Shown here: positions 7,369-17,168 of the stretch, piece after piece | Layout: the number at the start of each line of letters is the position of its first letter | Numbering within the stretch: the stretch's first letter is position 1 | Origin: CAXBGS01 sp963975425 | GTDB lineage: Bacteria; Planctomycetota; Planctomycetia; Pirellulales; Pirellulaceae | Length of the DNA: 64,000 nt | Assembly (NCBI GenBank): GCA_963975425.1 | Contig: CAXBGS010000009.1 | Coordinates: 248,001 to 312,000, forward strand | Direction: 5' to 3' | Notes under the pieces: model-generated | The model's database searches: none | Told to the model about the DNA's origin: nothing | The model's input: the letters and a program-made list of their open reading frames with translations, nothing else | Position numbers and translations under genes: made by a program

Positions 7369-10035
7369 TCAATCAACGCGATTTTCGGTTTGGTTAAGCT
7401 TTCCGCGAAGTCGTTGCAATTGAACTCGGGCAATGTTGGATGGTTCGGACCGCCGCACCGCGGGAATCAGTGCTTCGATCGCGTCCTGCAAATACTTCGC
7501 GGCTTGTTCAGCGTCACCATTGGAATTGTGGATGTCGGCGATCTTTTCATCGGTTTGGGCCAGTTTGGTGCGGTAAGACAGTAGCTCGGGTGACTGTTCA
7601 ATCAGTTCGCGTTGGATTTCAACTTGGTCTAACAGGGTCACCATCGCACGGTCTTCGGCACCGGTGCGCCGGTGCAACTCGGCAACTGTTCCCAAAGTAT
7701 GTGCTTTTAGCGCATGATAGCTCGTCACGTTCGGATTTCGTTCGAGCAGCGAATCACAGAGCCTGACGGCACGATTGAGATGCATCATGCGATCGATGCC
7801 GAAGGAATCAGAAACCGCCAATGTCTTGGCCAATTCGTATCGGATCGAGTCCGATTTGGGTGATTCATCTAACAGGTCATCGAACATGCGAAGCGATTGT
7901 CGCGACCACGATTTAGCCGGCCCGCCGAACCGGTGCTGTGCAGCGACCTTGGAAGCATCGCGATACGCACGGGCAAGTTCCATTTGGTATTCGGTGTTCT
8001 CGGGAAATTCGTTGACGAGACCTTGCAGCGTATCGATCGCTTCGTTTGCGATCATCATCGACGCTGCCTCACGCAAGGTCACCGCACCGCGTTGACCCGC
8101 CGTTTGATTCGAATAGCTTGACGAATTCTCGATGCCGGGTCGTCGTGTCGGCGACCGAAGATGGCCGCTGTCGAATCCCGCTCGTGATCTGGTCGACAGC
8201 AACAACATTTGCGCTCGCGCTTGCTGGAATTTAGCCTCGGCAGATCGATTCTTTTCGATCGACTCTTTTAGGCATGCGATCGTTTGGTCGTACGCTTTGC
8301 TGACCCGATAGGGTTGTCCGAGCATGCCAGCGATGACAGCTTGCTCATTGAGAACCTTGGCCTGCATGATCGCGAAACGGTCGTTGATGTCAGTGTTCTC
8401 GCGGAGTGATTGATACAGCTTTGCCGCCCGCTGATAGGCTTGATCTGCTTTTCGAAGTTGACCCAGTCGCTGATAGATATCACCGACTCGGCGGCTGGCG
8501 TCGGCGGACTGGATGCGCAAGTCTTCGCTGTTGTTAGCTGCCAGTTCGTCGAAAAAGCCAAGCAGCGACTGCAGCAGTTCCGCATCAGCCGACGAAATGT
8601 TGGGCGAAGTGGTTTCGCTCAGTTCGCCCAGAAATTGTGCGTCAAGCGATTCACCTCGCTCGGCAATGTTGTGCATGATCTGGTCAAATGCAGAGATCGC
8701 AACCTGCAGATTGTTTTCTGCGCGAACGCGTTGCTTCTCGGCCAAGTCCAACGCCGCGGTGCGCTGCAATAGCGATCTTTCAGCGGCTAAGTTTGCATCG
8801 GTCGCGATGTTCAGCGATCGACGCGTCTGATAGTAGCCGACGCCTGCGACGACCAACGCCGTCATTAATGACGCGATCGTAGCGGCGATCAGGCCAGCCA
8901 ATACGGGTTCTCGGCGCGTCCATCGCAGCGCTCGTTCGGCCAGTCCGATGCGTCGTGCAAGGACCGGCTTGTCCGCGAGAAAACGGTTCAGATCATCACG
9001 CATCGCGCCGGCGGACGGATATCGCGATGCCGGATCGACGGATAGCGACTTGAGGATGACCGTTTCCAAGTCGCGTGGTATCGACACGTTCCATTGGCTA
9101 GGCCGCGACGTGACGCCCGCGATCGCGTTGCGTAACGTGCCGGCCGGGTTGCTGCCCGTGATCGCAGGTTGTTGCGTGAGCATTTCGTAGAGCGTTAATC
9201 CGATGCTATAAACTTCGCTCCGATGATCGAATTGTCCTTCGAAACTTTCGGGTGCCATGTACTGCGGTGTTCCCAGCAGATCGCCTGTATGCGTCATTGA
9301 CTGCTGCTGCGTTAGCTTCGCAAGCCCGAAGTCCGTGATCCAGATTTCGCCCTGTGCATCAAGCAGCAAGTTGTCGGGTTTGATATCGCGGTGTAACACG
9401 TCGTGGTCGTGAGCGTATTGCAGCGCATCGCACAATTTTGCACCGATGTCAGCCACCCAGCGGCTACGATCGGTCGTGCCCGCGGAAGTGTTGGCGGCAT
9501 CGATCGTCGGCAGCGAACGCAACCAGTCGCTGACGCTTTGTCCGTCGACAAAGTCCATCACGTAATAGTGAATGTCACCAAATTGCCCGACCCCAAAAAC
9601 AGGGACGATGTTGGGGTGTCGCAGACTCGCCGCCGCTCGAGCTTCACGGCGGAAACGATCCAGGTGTTGGGACTCACCGAGCAAACGGCTCGACAAGACT
9701 TTTACCGCGACTCGTCGTTCGAGTGATTCGTTGACCGCTTCGTAAACGATTCCCATCCCGCCGCGTCCGATCTCGCGAACGATTCGGTAGTCGCCTAGTT
9801 GATCCGGCGCCGCATGTTCAGGCGGTGGGAAAGATGTGCCAGGTTCATTGATATTGGTGGATTTTAGACCTTCGATCATCGCCACCGATGTTAACAATTC
9901 TCGCAGTTCATCTTGGCGGTCGGCGTGCTTGGATACCCACTGGTCGACCGATGGCTGTTCGCCTCGGCGAATCGCGGCCGCGAACGCCTCGCTGATTTGG
10001 TCGATTGCTTCTTGATCAAGGTCCGTTGAATCCAT
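7369..10035 (-). CDS. Membrane-anchored Ser/Thr protein kinase with TPR-like C-terminus
   Basis: An 888-residue protein. Kinase domain about residues 81-350 with all catalytic landmarks: GRGGMG loop (90-95), VAVKV with Lys112, LHRDIKPDN with Asp217, DFG at 235-237, and GTPQYMAPE. A hydrophobic helix (AGLIAATIASLMTALVVAGVGY, about 385-410) follows, then a coiled coil and a long helical array with TPR character (about 490-870). The start at 10035 is preferred to an upstream ATG at 10071 because it sits 7 bp after the sigma-factor stop with a GGAAGGGAG ribosome site whose bases are the last sigma-factor codons. This sigma-kinase pairing is typical of Planctomycetes; phosphorylation probably controls the partner sigma factor (inference). 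Confidence 0.93.
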   Translation of the reverse strand: MDSTDLDQEAIDQISEAFAAAIRRGEQPSVDQWVSKHADRQDELRELLTSVAMIEGLKSTNINEPGTSFPPPEHAAPDQLGDYRIVREIGRGGMGIVYEAVNESLERRVAVKVLSSRLLGESQHLDRFRREARAAASLRHPNIVPVFGVGQFGDIHYYVMDFVDGQSVSDWLRSLPTIDAANTSAGTTDRSRWVADIGAKLCDALQYAHDHDVLHRDIKPDNLLLDAQGEIWITDFGLAKLTQQQSMTHTGDLLGTPQYMAPESFEGQFDHRSEVYSIGLTLYEMLTQQPAITGSNPAGTLRNAIAGVTSRPSQWNVSIPRDLETVILKSLSVDPASRYPSAGAMRDDLNRFLADKPVLARRIGLAERALRWTRREPVLAGLIAATIASLMTALVVAGVGYYQTRRSLNIATDANLAAERSLLQRTAALDLAEKQRVRAENNLQVAISAFDQIMHNIAERGESLDAQFLGELSETTSPNISSADAELLQSLLGFFDELAANNSEDLRIQSADASRRVGDIYQRLGQLRKADQAYQRAAKLYQSLRENTDINDRFAIMQAKVLNEQAVIAGMLGQPYRVSKAYDQTIACLKESIEKNRSAEAKFQQARAQMLLLSTRSRAGFDSGHLRSPTRRPGIENSSSYSNQTAGQRGAVTLREAASMMIANEAIDTLQGLVNEFPENTEYQMELARAYRDASKVAAQHRFGGPAKSWSRQSLRMFDDLLDESPKSDSIRYELAKTLAVSDSFGIDRMMHLNRAVRLCDSLLERNPNVTSYHALKAHTLGTVAELHRRTGAEDRAMVTLLDQVEIQRELIEQSPELLSYRTKLAQTDEKIADIHNSNGDAEQAAKYLQDAIEALIPAVRRSEPSNIARVQLQRLRGKLNQTENRVD

Positions 10036-10042
10036 ACCGCGG

Positions 10043-10678
10043 TTACTCCCTTCCGCTCTCGGCCAAGCCACGCATCAGTTCGCCCAGTCGTCCCATCGCT
10101 CGAACGTACCGTTTACTTGCGGCGGAAGGTTCAATCTTTAGAACCTTTGCCGTCTCGATGTTGGATAGTTCCTCGAAATGTCGAAGCGCAATGACTTCAC
10201 GATCCATCGAGTCCATTGTGTTTAACGCTTTTTCAAGCCGATCGATGTTCTCGGCCCGGGCGACAATTTCACTGACGTTGGTTTGCTTTCCGACCAGGCT
10301 GGCCGCGATTGCCCTGGATGTATGTGGCGAGGGGCCTTGGAAGCCGAGCGCGACTTCCTTGCGGACATCACGCATTTCCGCCTGTAGGTGTTGGCGATGA
10401 ACATCGATCAATTGTTGGTTGGCAACCAAACGCAGCCAAAGGAACGCAGGCATGTCTTCTTGTTTGCCAAAGTGATGTAGTCGTTTCGCGGCTGCCAAAT
10501 AGGTCTCTTGAAGAATGTCCGAATCGGAAATACGACCAGCCAAGCGATGGTCAAGTCGGAACCGAACGATTTGACGCAAGCGTTCACGAAACTGCGAGAA
10601 CACTTCTGCCAGCGCTTCTTCGCTGCCTGACCGCATGCCATGCACAAGGTCATCGTCCGGTTCGGTATGGGCGGTCAT
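10043..10678 (-). CDS. ECF-type RNA polymerase sigma factor (planctomycete kinase-linked group)
   Basis: A 211-residue sigma-70 family protein. Region 2 is at about residues 20-90 (FRERLRQIVRFRLDHRLAGR, then SDSDILQETYLAA, where the DxLQETYL segment is the core-binding helix), and region 4 at about 145-205 (MDSMDREVIALRHFEELSNIETA with an SAASKRYVRAM recognition helix). There is an insert of about 45 residues between them. The WLRLVANQQLIDVHRQHL segment is typical of planctomycete ECF factors that sit next to Ser/Thr kinases. Its stop codon (TAA, 10045-10043) is part of the ribosome-site region for the kinase gene, implying translational coupling. Target promoters cannot be read from this window. 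Confidence 0.93.
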   Translation of the reverse strand: MTAHTEPDDDLVHGMRSGSEEALAEVFSQFRERLRQIVRFRLDHRLAGRISDSDILQETYLAAAKRLHHFGKQEDMPAFLWLRLVANQQLIDVHRQHLQAEMRDVRKEVALGFQGPSPHTSRAIAASLVGKQTNVSEIVARAENIDRLEKALNTMDSMDREVIALRHFEELSNIETAKVLKIEPSAASKRYVRAMGRLGELMRGLAESGRE

Positions 10679-10946
10679 GTCAGTTCAAGTGCGGTTGAAA
10701 TCGGAGAGTTTCGATGTTGGGCAACATTCATCATAGCCCGCGAAACGTACCAAATTCACTGGTGTTTCTATGTCAGCGGAGTCGACACCTCACGTTTTTG
10801 CAAAAATCAAGGCTGATCCCTGTCGCGGCCAAACCACCAAATCCGTTGTTAATCACAGGGTCGATTTTGAACCACCGGGATTGGCGGTCATCCCCTCGTC
10901 GCCGAGCGACTTGATAAACGTGTGACGCTTTTAACGAAAAATCCGT

Positions 10947-13640
10947 ATGTTCTCGATGCAATCCATCCGTACGATCTGTCGTTCCTTGACCCTGATAGTC
11001 GTGGCCGCTGGCAGCGCTGTGGCGACTGACGAGGTCAAGTTGTCGCCTGACGAGGTCAAGTTTTTCGAAAGCAAGATTCGTCCGGTTCTTATCCGTGAAT
11101 GCTACGGTTGTCACAGCAACGAAACGGGGGCGGCTAAGGGTGGTCTGAGACTGGACACCGAGCGATTGACGCATCTTGGTGGTGACAGTGGGCCGGCAAT
11201 CGTGCCGGGTGACCTGGACGAAAGTCTGTTGTGGTCGGCGATCAATCACGAAGATTTCAATATGCCGCCCAAGCGAAAGTTGTCCAGTGACATCATCGAA
11301 GACTTCCGGCACTGGATCGAGATGGGAGCACCGGACCCCCGTAAAACCAAGATCGCTGAAATCCGGTCATCGATTTCCGATGAAGACATTCTCGACGCGA
11401 GAGCAAACTTTTGGGCTTACAAGAAACCCGTTGCCACTGCTCCGCCGACCACCGTCAACTCGACCTGGCCAAAGTCGGATATCGATCGATACGTCTTAGC
11501 GAAGCTGGAATCCGAGGGGATGCAACCGGCCATCGACGCACCCAGTTACAAGGTGCTGCGGCGACTTTGTTTTGACTTGATCGGATTGCCCCCGACACCG
11601 GCACAAATCGAGCGCTTTGAAAGCGACTGGAAGCAAGGCCCCGACGCGGCGATCGACAACGTCGTCGCCCATCTGCTCGATAGCGAACAGTTCGGCGAGC
11701 GTTGGGGACGACACTGGTTAGACGTCGCACGGTATGCCGAATCGACCGGCCGTGGGGTCAACATGACGTTCCCACATGCGTGGCGGTACCGCGATTTTGT
11801 GATCGATTCGTTCAATCAAGACAAGCCATTTGATCAGTTCGTCATGCAACAACTTGCCGGTGACGTCATGCCGGCAAAAACGGACGAGCAGTGGAACGAG
11901 AACTTGATCGCAACCGCGTTCCTGGCGATCGGTCCCAAGAATATTAATGAACAGAACGGAGCACAGTTCGCTGCCGACTTGGTCGATGAGCAGCTTGACG
12001 TGACAACGCGAGTCTTTATGGGAACTTCGGTCGCCTGTGCACGATGTCACGATCACAAATTCGATCCGATTCCACAGACAGATTACTACGCTCTCGCCGG
12101 GATTTTTCAGAACACGAAAACGTACTTTGGCAATCCGCCGTCAGAATTTGGAAGCTTTAGTACCGCGCAAGCACGTCGCAAAAGCAGCCTGTTGTTGCTG
12201 CCGATTCAAGACGAAGAACCGGTCGGCGTGTCGTATTCACCCGAGCAAGTGAATCGACTGAAAGAAGAGTTGCAGAATGCCAGAAACGAACTGGCTGAAC
12301 TGGCCCGTCAACGCCGCACCAACCGAAACGGCTCGGGCAGCACCGGGCAAGCCGCGGCAAACTTGCAACGACGGTTTTTAGGTTTGCAAAACGTCGTGTC
12401 TGGGCTATCGGATCGTTTGGCGGTGATCGATGCGGACGGGAGGCCACGCAGCTATTGCATGGGGGTCCAAGCGGTCGATTCCCCGCGTGACGCACGCGTT
12501 TTGGTTCGCGGGGAAATTGACCAGCTCGGTCAAGTCGTTGCAAGAGACGTCCCGCAAGTCTTGCGAGATCATTCGTTATCGATCGAACCGGATTCCAGCG
12601 GGCGACTGGAAATGGCCAAGTGGATCGCGAGCAAGGACAACCCGTTGACCGCTCGGGTGATGGTCAATCGCATCTGGCAACATTTGATTGGTCAAGGACT
12701 TGTTACCACAACCGAAAATTTTGGCACGACCGGACAGCCACCCTCGCATCCTGAATTGCTCGATGCGCTGGCTTTGCGGTTCATGGATTCCGGTTGGTCC
12801 GTCAAGTCAGTCATCCGAGAAATCGCGACATCGCGGGTGTATCGAATCAGTTCGGCATTCAATGAATCGTATCACGATATGGATCCCGACAATGCTTTGA
12901 TTTGGAGAGCAAATCCGCGACGACTCGACGCCGAGGCAATGCGCGACGCCATGCTTAGCATCGCTGGGAATTTGGATACACAGCGACCGAAGGGTTCGGA
13001 AGTTGCGATGGCAGGTTACACGCGAGTGCGGGATGGCAACTTGGGTGCCGCGTCGACGGCCATGATGTTTGCCGATCGGATGCAGAGGCCGGGAATGGAT
13101 CGGGAACAGATTCGCCGAACGATGGATCAATCGCGAAGCAATGGGCCAATGCGTGGGCGCAGAATGTCGGATGGGCTGCAGCGGCTGCGCGAGATGTATC
13201 AGGCAAGGCAAGCTAGTACCAAACCGCTGGACATGAATCATGCCACGATCCGAAGCGTTTATCTGCCGATCGTTCGTGACGAGGTTCCCCGCTCGCTCGA
13301 TGTCTTTGATTTCGCCGAATCGACCATGGTCGTCGGGAAACGCGAATCATCCAATACGCCCAACCAAGCGTTGTACTTGATGAACAATCCGTTTGTCATC
13401 AAGCAAAGCGAGGACTTTGCAAGACGCTTGGTCGAATCGAAGAAATCGAATTACGATCGAATCCAAGACGCATTTTTGTTGACCTTTGGTCGGCCCGCCA
13501 CTCAAGGTGAACGTGAAGCCATGGCGAGCTTTATCAAACGATTCGAGCCATCATCCGCAGAGCAGCAAACAAGCACGTGGAAGTATGCCGCATTGTGTCA
13601 AAGCTTGTTCGCGGCGGCAGAGTTTAGATACGTGGACTAG
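10947..13640 (+). CDS. PSCyt1/DUF1549/DUF1553 cytochrome c-like secreted protein
   Basis: An 897-residue exported protein with signal peptide (residues 1 to about 26). A planctomycete-type cytochrome c domain (PSCyt1) carries C52-Y-G-C55-H56 haem-binding residues and the usual GGLRLDT segment. DUF1549 follows (about 160-375; WPKSDIDRYVLAKLE, FGERWGRHWLDVARYAES) and contains a second CxxCH-like site, C364-A-R-C367-H368 in CARCHDHKFDPI. A helical insert lies at about 425-475, then DUF1553 (about 535-890; RLEMAKWIASKDNPLTARVMVNRIW). The family is found almost only in Planctomycetes/Verrucomicrobia, always paired with a DUF1501 protein as here, and is linked by context to polysaccharide use and redox chemistry; its reaction is unknown. 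Confidence 0.92.
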   Translation: MFSMQSIRTICRSLTLIVVAAGSAVATDEVKLSPDEVKFFESKIRPVLIRECYGCHSNETGAAKGGLRLDTERLTHLGGDSGPAIVPGDLDESLLWSAINHEDFNMPPKRKLSSDIIEDFRHWIEMGAPDPRKTKIAEIRSSISDEDILDARANFWAYKKPVATAPPTTVNSTWPKSDIDRYVLAKLESEGMQPAIDAPSYKVLRRLCFDLIGLPPTPAQIERFESDWKQGPDAAIDNVVAHLLDSEQFGERWGRHWLDVARYAESTGRGVNMTFPHAWRYRDFVIDSFNQDKPFDQFVMQQLAGDVMPAKTDEQWNENLIATAFLAIGPKNINEQNGAQFAADLVDEQLDVTTRVFMGTSVACARCHDHKFDPIPQTDYYALAGIFQNTKTYFGNPPSEFGSFSTAQARRKSSLLLLPIQDEEPVGVSYSPEQVNRLKEELQNARNELAELARQRRTNRNGSGSTGQAAANLQRRFLGLQNVVSGLSDRLAVIDADGRPRSYCMGVQAVDSPRDARVLVRGEIDQLGQVVARDVPQVLRDHSLSIEPDSSGRLEMAKWIASKDNPLTARVMVNRIWQHLIGQGLVTTTENFGTTGQPPSHPELLDALALRFMDSGWSVKSVIREIATSRVYRISSAFNESYHDMDPDNALIWRANPRRLDAEAMRDAMLSIAGNLDTQRPKGSEVAMAGYTRVRDGNLGAASTAMMFADRMQRPGMDREQIRRTMDQSRSNGPMRGRRMSDGLQRLREMYQARQASTKPLDMNHATIRSVYLPIVRDEVPRSLDVFDFAESTMVVGKRESSNTPNQALYLMNNPFVIKQSEDFARRLVESKKSNYDRIQDAFLLTFGRPATQGEREAMASFIKRFEPSSAEQQTSTWKYAALCQSLFAAAEFRYVD

Positions 13641-13830
13641 ACACTCAATCACGAAACATTTTTCTCTACTCTCGGATTACTTGAGGAAGTGGATCGACCA
13701 GACCGTGCTTTGCAATCCGCGAATCAGAGCAATCAGATTCACTATTTGAAATCGACTATCCGTCCCCGGCGCCGCGGCGCTAGGATGCGGTTACCGGTAG
13801 ACAGGTTATGTGTGCTTTTGGAATCGACTC

Positions 13831-15222
13831 ATGAATATGAACTATACAAGACGTGACGCACTGCAAACGCTTTCTGCCGGATTTGGATATCTGGCGTTTG
13901 CCGGAATCAGCAGTTTCGCTGCTGCCAAGGATCAACCAGCCAGCCGGAATCCTTTGGTTCCCAAGTCGCCACATTTTCCTGCCAGGGCGAAACGCGTGAT
14001 CTTCTTGTGTATGCAAGGCGGTCCGTCACACGTTGATACGTTCGATTACAAACCGGAACTTCATCGCGATCACGGGAAGAGCGGCAAGTACGGTGGTTCG
14101 CTGTTGAAGTCGCCATGGAAATTTTCACAGCGCGGCGATAGCGGTTTGTGGATTTCGGATTTGTTTCCCGAGGTGGCCAAGCATGCCGACGATCTTTGCC
14201 TGATTCGATCGATGCACTGTGATCAGCCAGTTCATCCCGGCGCGATGACGCAAATGCACACCGGGACATCACAGTTCATTCGCCCCTCGTTGGGCGCTTG
14301 GACCCTGTATGGGTTGGGAACAGAGAACGACAGTCTGCCGGGTTTCGTTTCACTCGGAACGCCAGCGGGTTCGGCGCAGAATATTAGCAGCGCTTTTCTG
14401 CCCGCGATCTATAGCGGTACCAAGGTTGGTAAAGCCGGCGGCCGTGCGGCTCGTTTCAACCGTGGCGGAAACAACGCCGAGTCCGTTCCCGATATCAAGA
14501 ATCCGAGGCTCACATCGGCACAGCAGCGCACGCAGCTCGATCTCATTCAAGCATTGAATCGTCAAAAGCTCCGTCGTGATCAATTCCAACCCGGCGTCGA
14601 AGGCGTGATCGAGTCATTCGAACTGGCGTTCCGTATGCAAGACGCGATGCCAGAACTGATGGACATTTCAGGTGAAAGCGAAGCGACGCTTGCAATGTAC
14701 GGCATCGATGGGGGGGCCGCGGATGCTTTCGGAAAACAATGCTTACTCGCCCGACGATTCGCGGAATCCGGCGTCCGTTTCATCGAACTGACGCACGGCA
14801 ACTGGGACCAGCATACGAATCTAACGAGTGATCACGAGGCACGAGCGCTGGGTTGTGATCAAGCTATCGCCGGACTGCTGAAGGACCTTAAGCAACGCGA
14901 CATGTTGAAAGACACGTTGGTGATTTGGGGCGGCGAGTTCGGCCGGACCCCGGCGGCCCAGAACGGTGACGGCCGGAATCATAACAACAAAGGCTATACG
15001 ACTTGGATGGCCGGCGGTGGCGTCAAAGGCGGATTCAGCTACGGCGCGACCGACGAACATGGTTACGAAGCGGTCGAAAACGCGTGCCATATTCACGACT
15101 GGCACGCTACCATTTTGCACCTGCTGGGACTTGATCACCAACAGCTAACCTACCAATACGCAGGCCGTGACTTTCGGTTGACCGACGTCCATGGAAATGT
15201 CGCCACGGACATCATCGCATAG
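13831..15222 (+). CDS. DUF1501 family secreted protein (sulfatase/phosphatase-like fold)
   Basis: A 463-residue protein starting MNMNYTRRDALQ; the twin-Arg followed by a hydrophobic stretch looks like a Tat signal, so export in a folded state is likely. Typical DUF1501 landmarks follow: AKRVIFLCMQGGPSHVDTFDYKP, RSMHCDQPVHPGAMTQMHTG, FIELTHGNWDQHTN and VIWGGEFGRTPAAQNGDGRNHN, which hold the metal-coordinating Asp/His set of the alkaline-phosphatase/sulfatase superfamily. It is 190 bp behind the PSCyt gene on the same strand, the standard arrangement for these partners. A GTG at 13810 would add seven residues ahead of the Tat signal and is less likely to be the start. Substrate unknown. Confidence 0.92.
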   Translation: MNMNYTRRDALQTLSAGFGYLAFAGISSFAAAKDQPASRNPLVPKSPHFPARAKRVIFLCMQGGPSHVDTFDYKPELHRDHGKSGKYGGSLLKSPWKFSQRGDSGLWISDLFPEVAKHADDLCLIRSMHCDQPVHPGAMTQMHTGTSQFIRPSLGAWTLYGLGTENDSLPGFVSLGTPAGSAQNISSAFLPAIYSGTKVGKAGGRAARFNRGGNNAESVPDIKNPRLTSAQQRTQLDLIQALNRQKLRRDQFQPGVEGVIESFELAFRMQDAMPELMDISGESEATLAMYGIDGGAADAFGKQCLLARRFAESGVRFIELTHGNWDQHTNLTSDHEARALGCDQAIAGLLKDLKQRDMLKDTLVIWGGEFGRTPAAQNGDGRNHNNKGYTTWMAGGGVKGGFSYGATDEHGYEAVENACHIHDWHATILHLLGLDHQQLTYQYAGRDFRLTDVHGNVATDIIA

Positions 15223-15236
15223 AAGCACGACTCGGG

Positions 15237-16988
15237 TTACTTTCGAGTCAGTGTGACGAATCGCAAGACTTCACCGCGCGATCGTGGTTTCCCGCTGACG
15301 TCAACGAAGACATCGACTTTGCCGAGCGGTAACGTGATATCCGCAAAGGTTGCCTGCGTCGAATCACTGGCCAGCGTTCCGCGGAATGACTTATCGCCGA
15401 CATGAAGGACGATCTCGCGAGACCCGATCGGATTTTCCCAGCGGACCGAGGCGTCATAGGGACCGGCATCGATGATGTCGACTTTCCACGTCCCTCCGCT
15501 TCCCCAGCCCTGTGCGTCATCGACGCGCCAATCCTGGATCGACAAGTCAGACGTTGTTTCGGAATCTGAGCCAATCACAATGCGCGGGGGCGCATAGTTG
15601 TTATCCCGCGTCGACGAAACGTCTTTGAACCATGCTTGATATCGCGACTTTAGCTCGTCGACTTTTTCGGGATGTTGGCTGGCCAGGTTTTTTGACTCGC
15701 CGCGATCCTCGTTGACTTGGTACAGCTCGTACGGGACATCTTTGGTTATCGATTCCTTCCCAAACCCGGTCGGGTGGACCAGTTTCCAGTGCGGACCCCG
15801 GGCCGCAAAGTGATGAAATTCGACAGGACGGTCGCCGCGATGTGTTTGTAAGAACAGCGTTCGATCGGCCCAGTCGACATCTTGCGTGCCGTCCAAAAGA
15901 GGCAACGCGTTTCTGCCGTCAAGCAACAGATACTCGGGCGGATTGACACCCGCGACGGCCAGCACCGTGGGCATCAAATCAATGTGTGCTGCGATCTGCG
16001 TGGATTTGGTTTTCTGCTTGATGCCGGCCGGCCATCGGGCGACAAAAACCGTGTGAATGCCGCCCTCGTGCACCCAAGATTTCATTTCTCGGAACGGGCC
16101 AACGTAGCGATTGGTATTGGGTCCGTTGTCGGTCAAGAATACGACGAACGTGTTCTCTCGTTGACCGCTGGTATTTAGATATTGTTCCAACTTGCCAAAA
16201 TTCTGGTCGATGTTTTCGACCATCGCATACACCCGTGCGACGGTATCGCGACTTGCGTCGTCTTTCTTTTTCCCCATGACAGGATCAAGGTTGACGGACT
16301 TGTAATACGCCAACAACTCTTCGGGCACATCGTGGTACGGAGCGTGCGGAGCGTTGGGCGGCAGGTAAACAAAGAAAGGTTTGCCGGATTCGCGGGAAGA
16401 CTCCATGAATTCGATCGCCGCATCAAAGTAGATGTCCGTGCAATAGCCCTGGGTCTGAACCTGTTCACCGTTGCGAAACAGGATTGGGTCGGTATAGCGT
16501 TTCTTGTTTTCGATCGGCTCGGACGGTTGTGCCAGCCCGCCGCCACGGTGGATCAAGACTTCATCGAAACCTTGGTCCTGTGGACGCATCGGATAGTTGT
16601 CGCCCAGGTGCCACTTGCCAAAAATTCCGGTCGCATAGCCGGCCTCGCCGAGTACCTCGGCGATGGTCACCTCGGCCGGGTCCATCATCGATCGACCTTT
16701 GAAGGTGTCGATCACGCGCGTGCGATAGTTGTATCGACCCGTCATCAGACAAGCACGAGTCGGCGAACACACCGGACTGACATAAAAGTTGGTCAGGTGG
16801 GACGATTCTTTCGCGAATCGATCCAAGTTTGGTGTGCGGATGATCGGATTTCCGGTGGCACCCAGGTCGCCGTATCCCATGTCATCGGGCATCACAATGA
16901 TAATATTGGGACGAGAATCGGCCGAGGCGACGGCGGTACAAACGGAGCAGGCAGAAAGAAGAATCGTACAGAGATTGAAGTATTTCAT
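15237..16988 (-). CDS. Secreted sulfatase (type I, formylglycine-dependent)
   Basis: A 583-residue arylsulfatase. Signal peptide residues 1-22 starting MKYFNLCTILLSACSVC, which is why the ATG at 16988 is chosen over the one at 17060 (that would put 24 polar residues in front). The maturation motif is canonical: C74-S-P-T-R78 followed by ACLMTGRY. Metal ligands are visible as MPDD (35-36), FLTDNG and FGKWHLG. After the sulfatase core (about residue 460) a further domain of about 120 residues (WGSGGTWKVDIIDAGPYDASVRW) with beta-sandwich character closes the protein; this tail is common in planctomycete sulfatases. It hydrolyses sulfate esters, probably from algal polysaccharides; convergent with the DUF1501 gene, 14 bp apart. 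Confidence 0.93.
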   Translation of the reverse strand: MKYFNLCTILLSACSVCTAVASADSRPNIIIVMPDDMGYGDLGATGNPIIRTPNLDRFAKESSHLTNFYVSPVCSPTRACLMTGRYNYRTRVIDTFKGRSMMDPAEVTIAEVLGEAGYATGIFGKWHLGDNYPMRPQDQGFDEVLIHRGGGLAQPSEPIENKKRYTDPILFRNGEQVQTQGYCTDIYFDAAIEFMESSRESGKPFFVYLPPNAPHAPYHDVPEELLAYYKSVNLDPVMGKKKDDASRDTVARVYAMVENIDQNFGKLEQYLNTSGQRENTFVVFLTDNGPNTNRYVGPFREMKSWVHEGGIHTVFVARWPAGIKQKTKSTQIAAHIDLMPTVLAVAGVNPPEYLLLDGRNALPLLDGTQDVDWADRTLFLQTHRGDRPVEFHHFAARGPHWKLVHPTGFGKESITKDVPYELYQVNEDRGESKNLASQHPEKVDELKSRYQAWFKDVSSTRDNNYAPPRIVIGSDSETTSDLSIQDWRVDDAQGWGSGGTWKVDIIDAGPYDASVRWENPIGSREIVLHVGDKSFRGTLASDSTQATFADITLPLGKVDVFVDVSGKPRSRGEVLRFVTLTRK

Positions 16989-17092
16989 AGAGTCGATTGG
17001 TCGTTTCGAAGGAATGGGGCAGCCGCCTGTTTTAACATTTGTCACAGGACCGCGGGCCATTGCCTCGTTTGTAGGAAAATTAACTCTTACCC

Positions 17093-17133
17093 CAAAACAA
17101 AAGCCGGCGGTGGTCGTTCGACCGCCGCCGGCT
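17093..17133 (-). terminator. Intrinsic terminator of the PEP-CTERM gene
   Basis: A 15-bp GC-rich stem with one mismatch/wobble pair (17102-17116 with 17119-17133) and a 2-nt loop, followed on the minus strand by TTTTGTTTT (17102-17094). It lies 36 bp beyond the stop of the PEP-CTERM gene. Confidence 0.85.
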
Positions 17134-17168
17134 CAGCTTGCGCTTAGGTGAAAATATAGTTGATGTTT

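Noticed and set aside
13641..13830. Possible tRNA in the gap between the PSCyt and DUF1501 genes
   Set aside because: No cloverleaf, no TTCRA-type T-loop and no acceptor pairing found by eye; same result for the other gaps inspected.
16182..17147. 321-codon plus-strand frame opposite the first sulfatase
   Set aside because: Antisense of conserved sulfatase motifs, with His/Arg/Val-rich composition typical of shadows.
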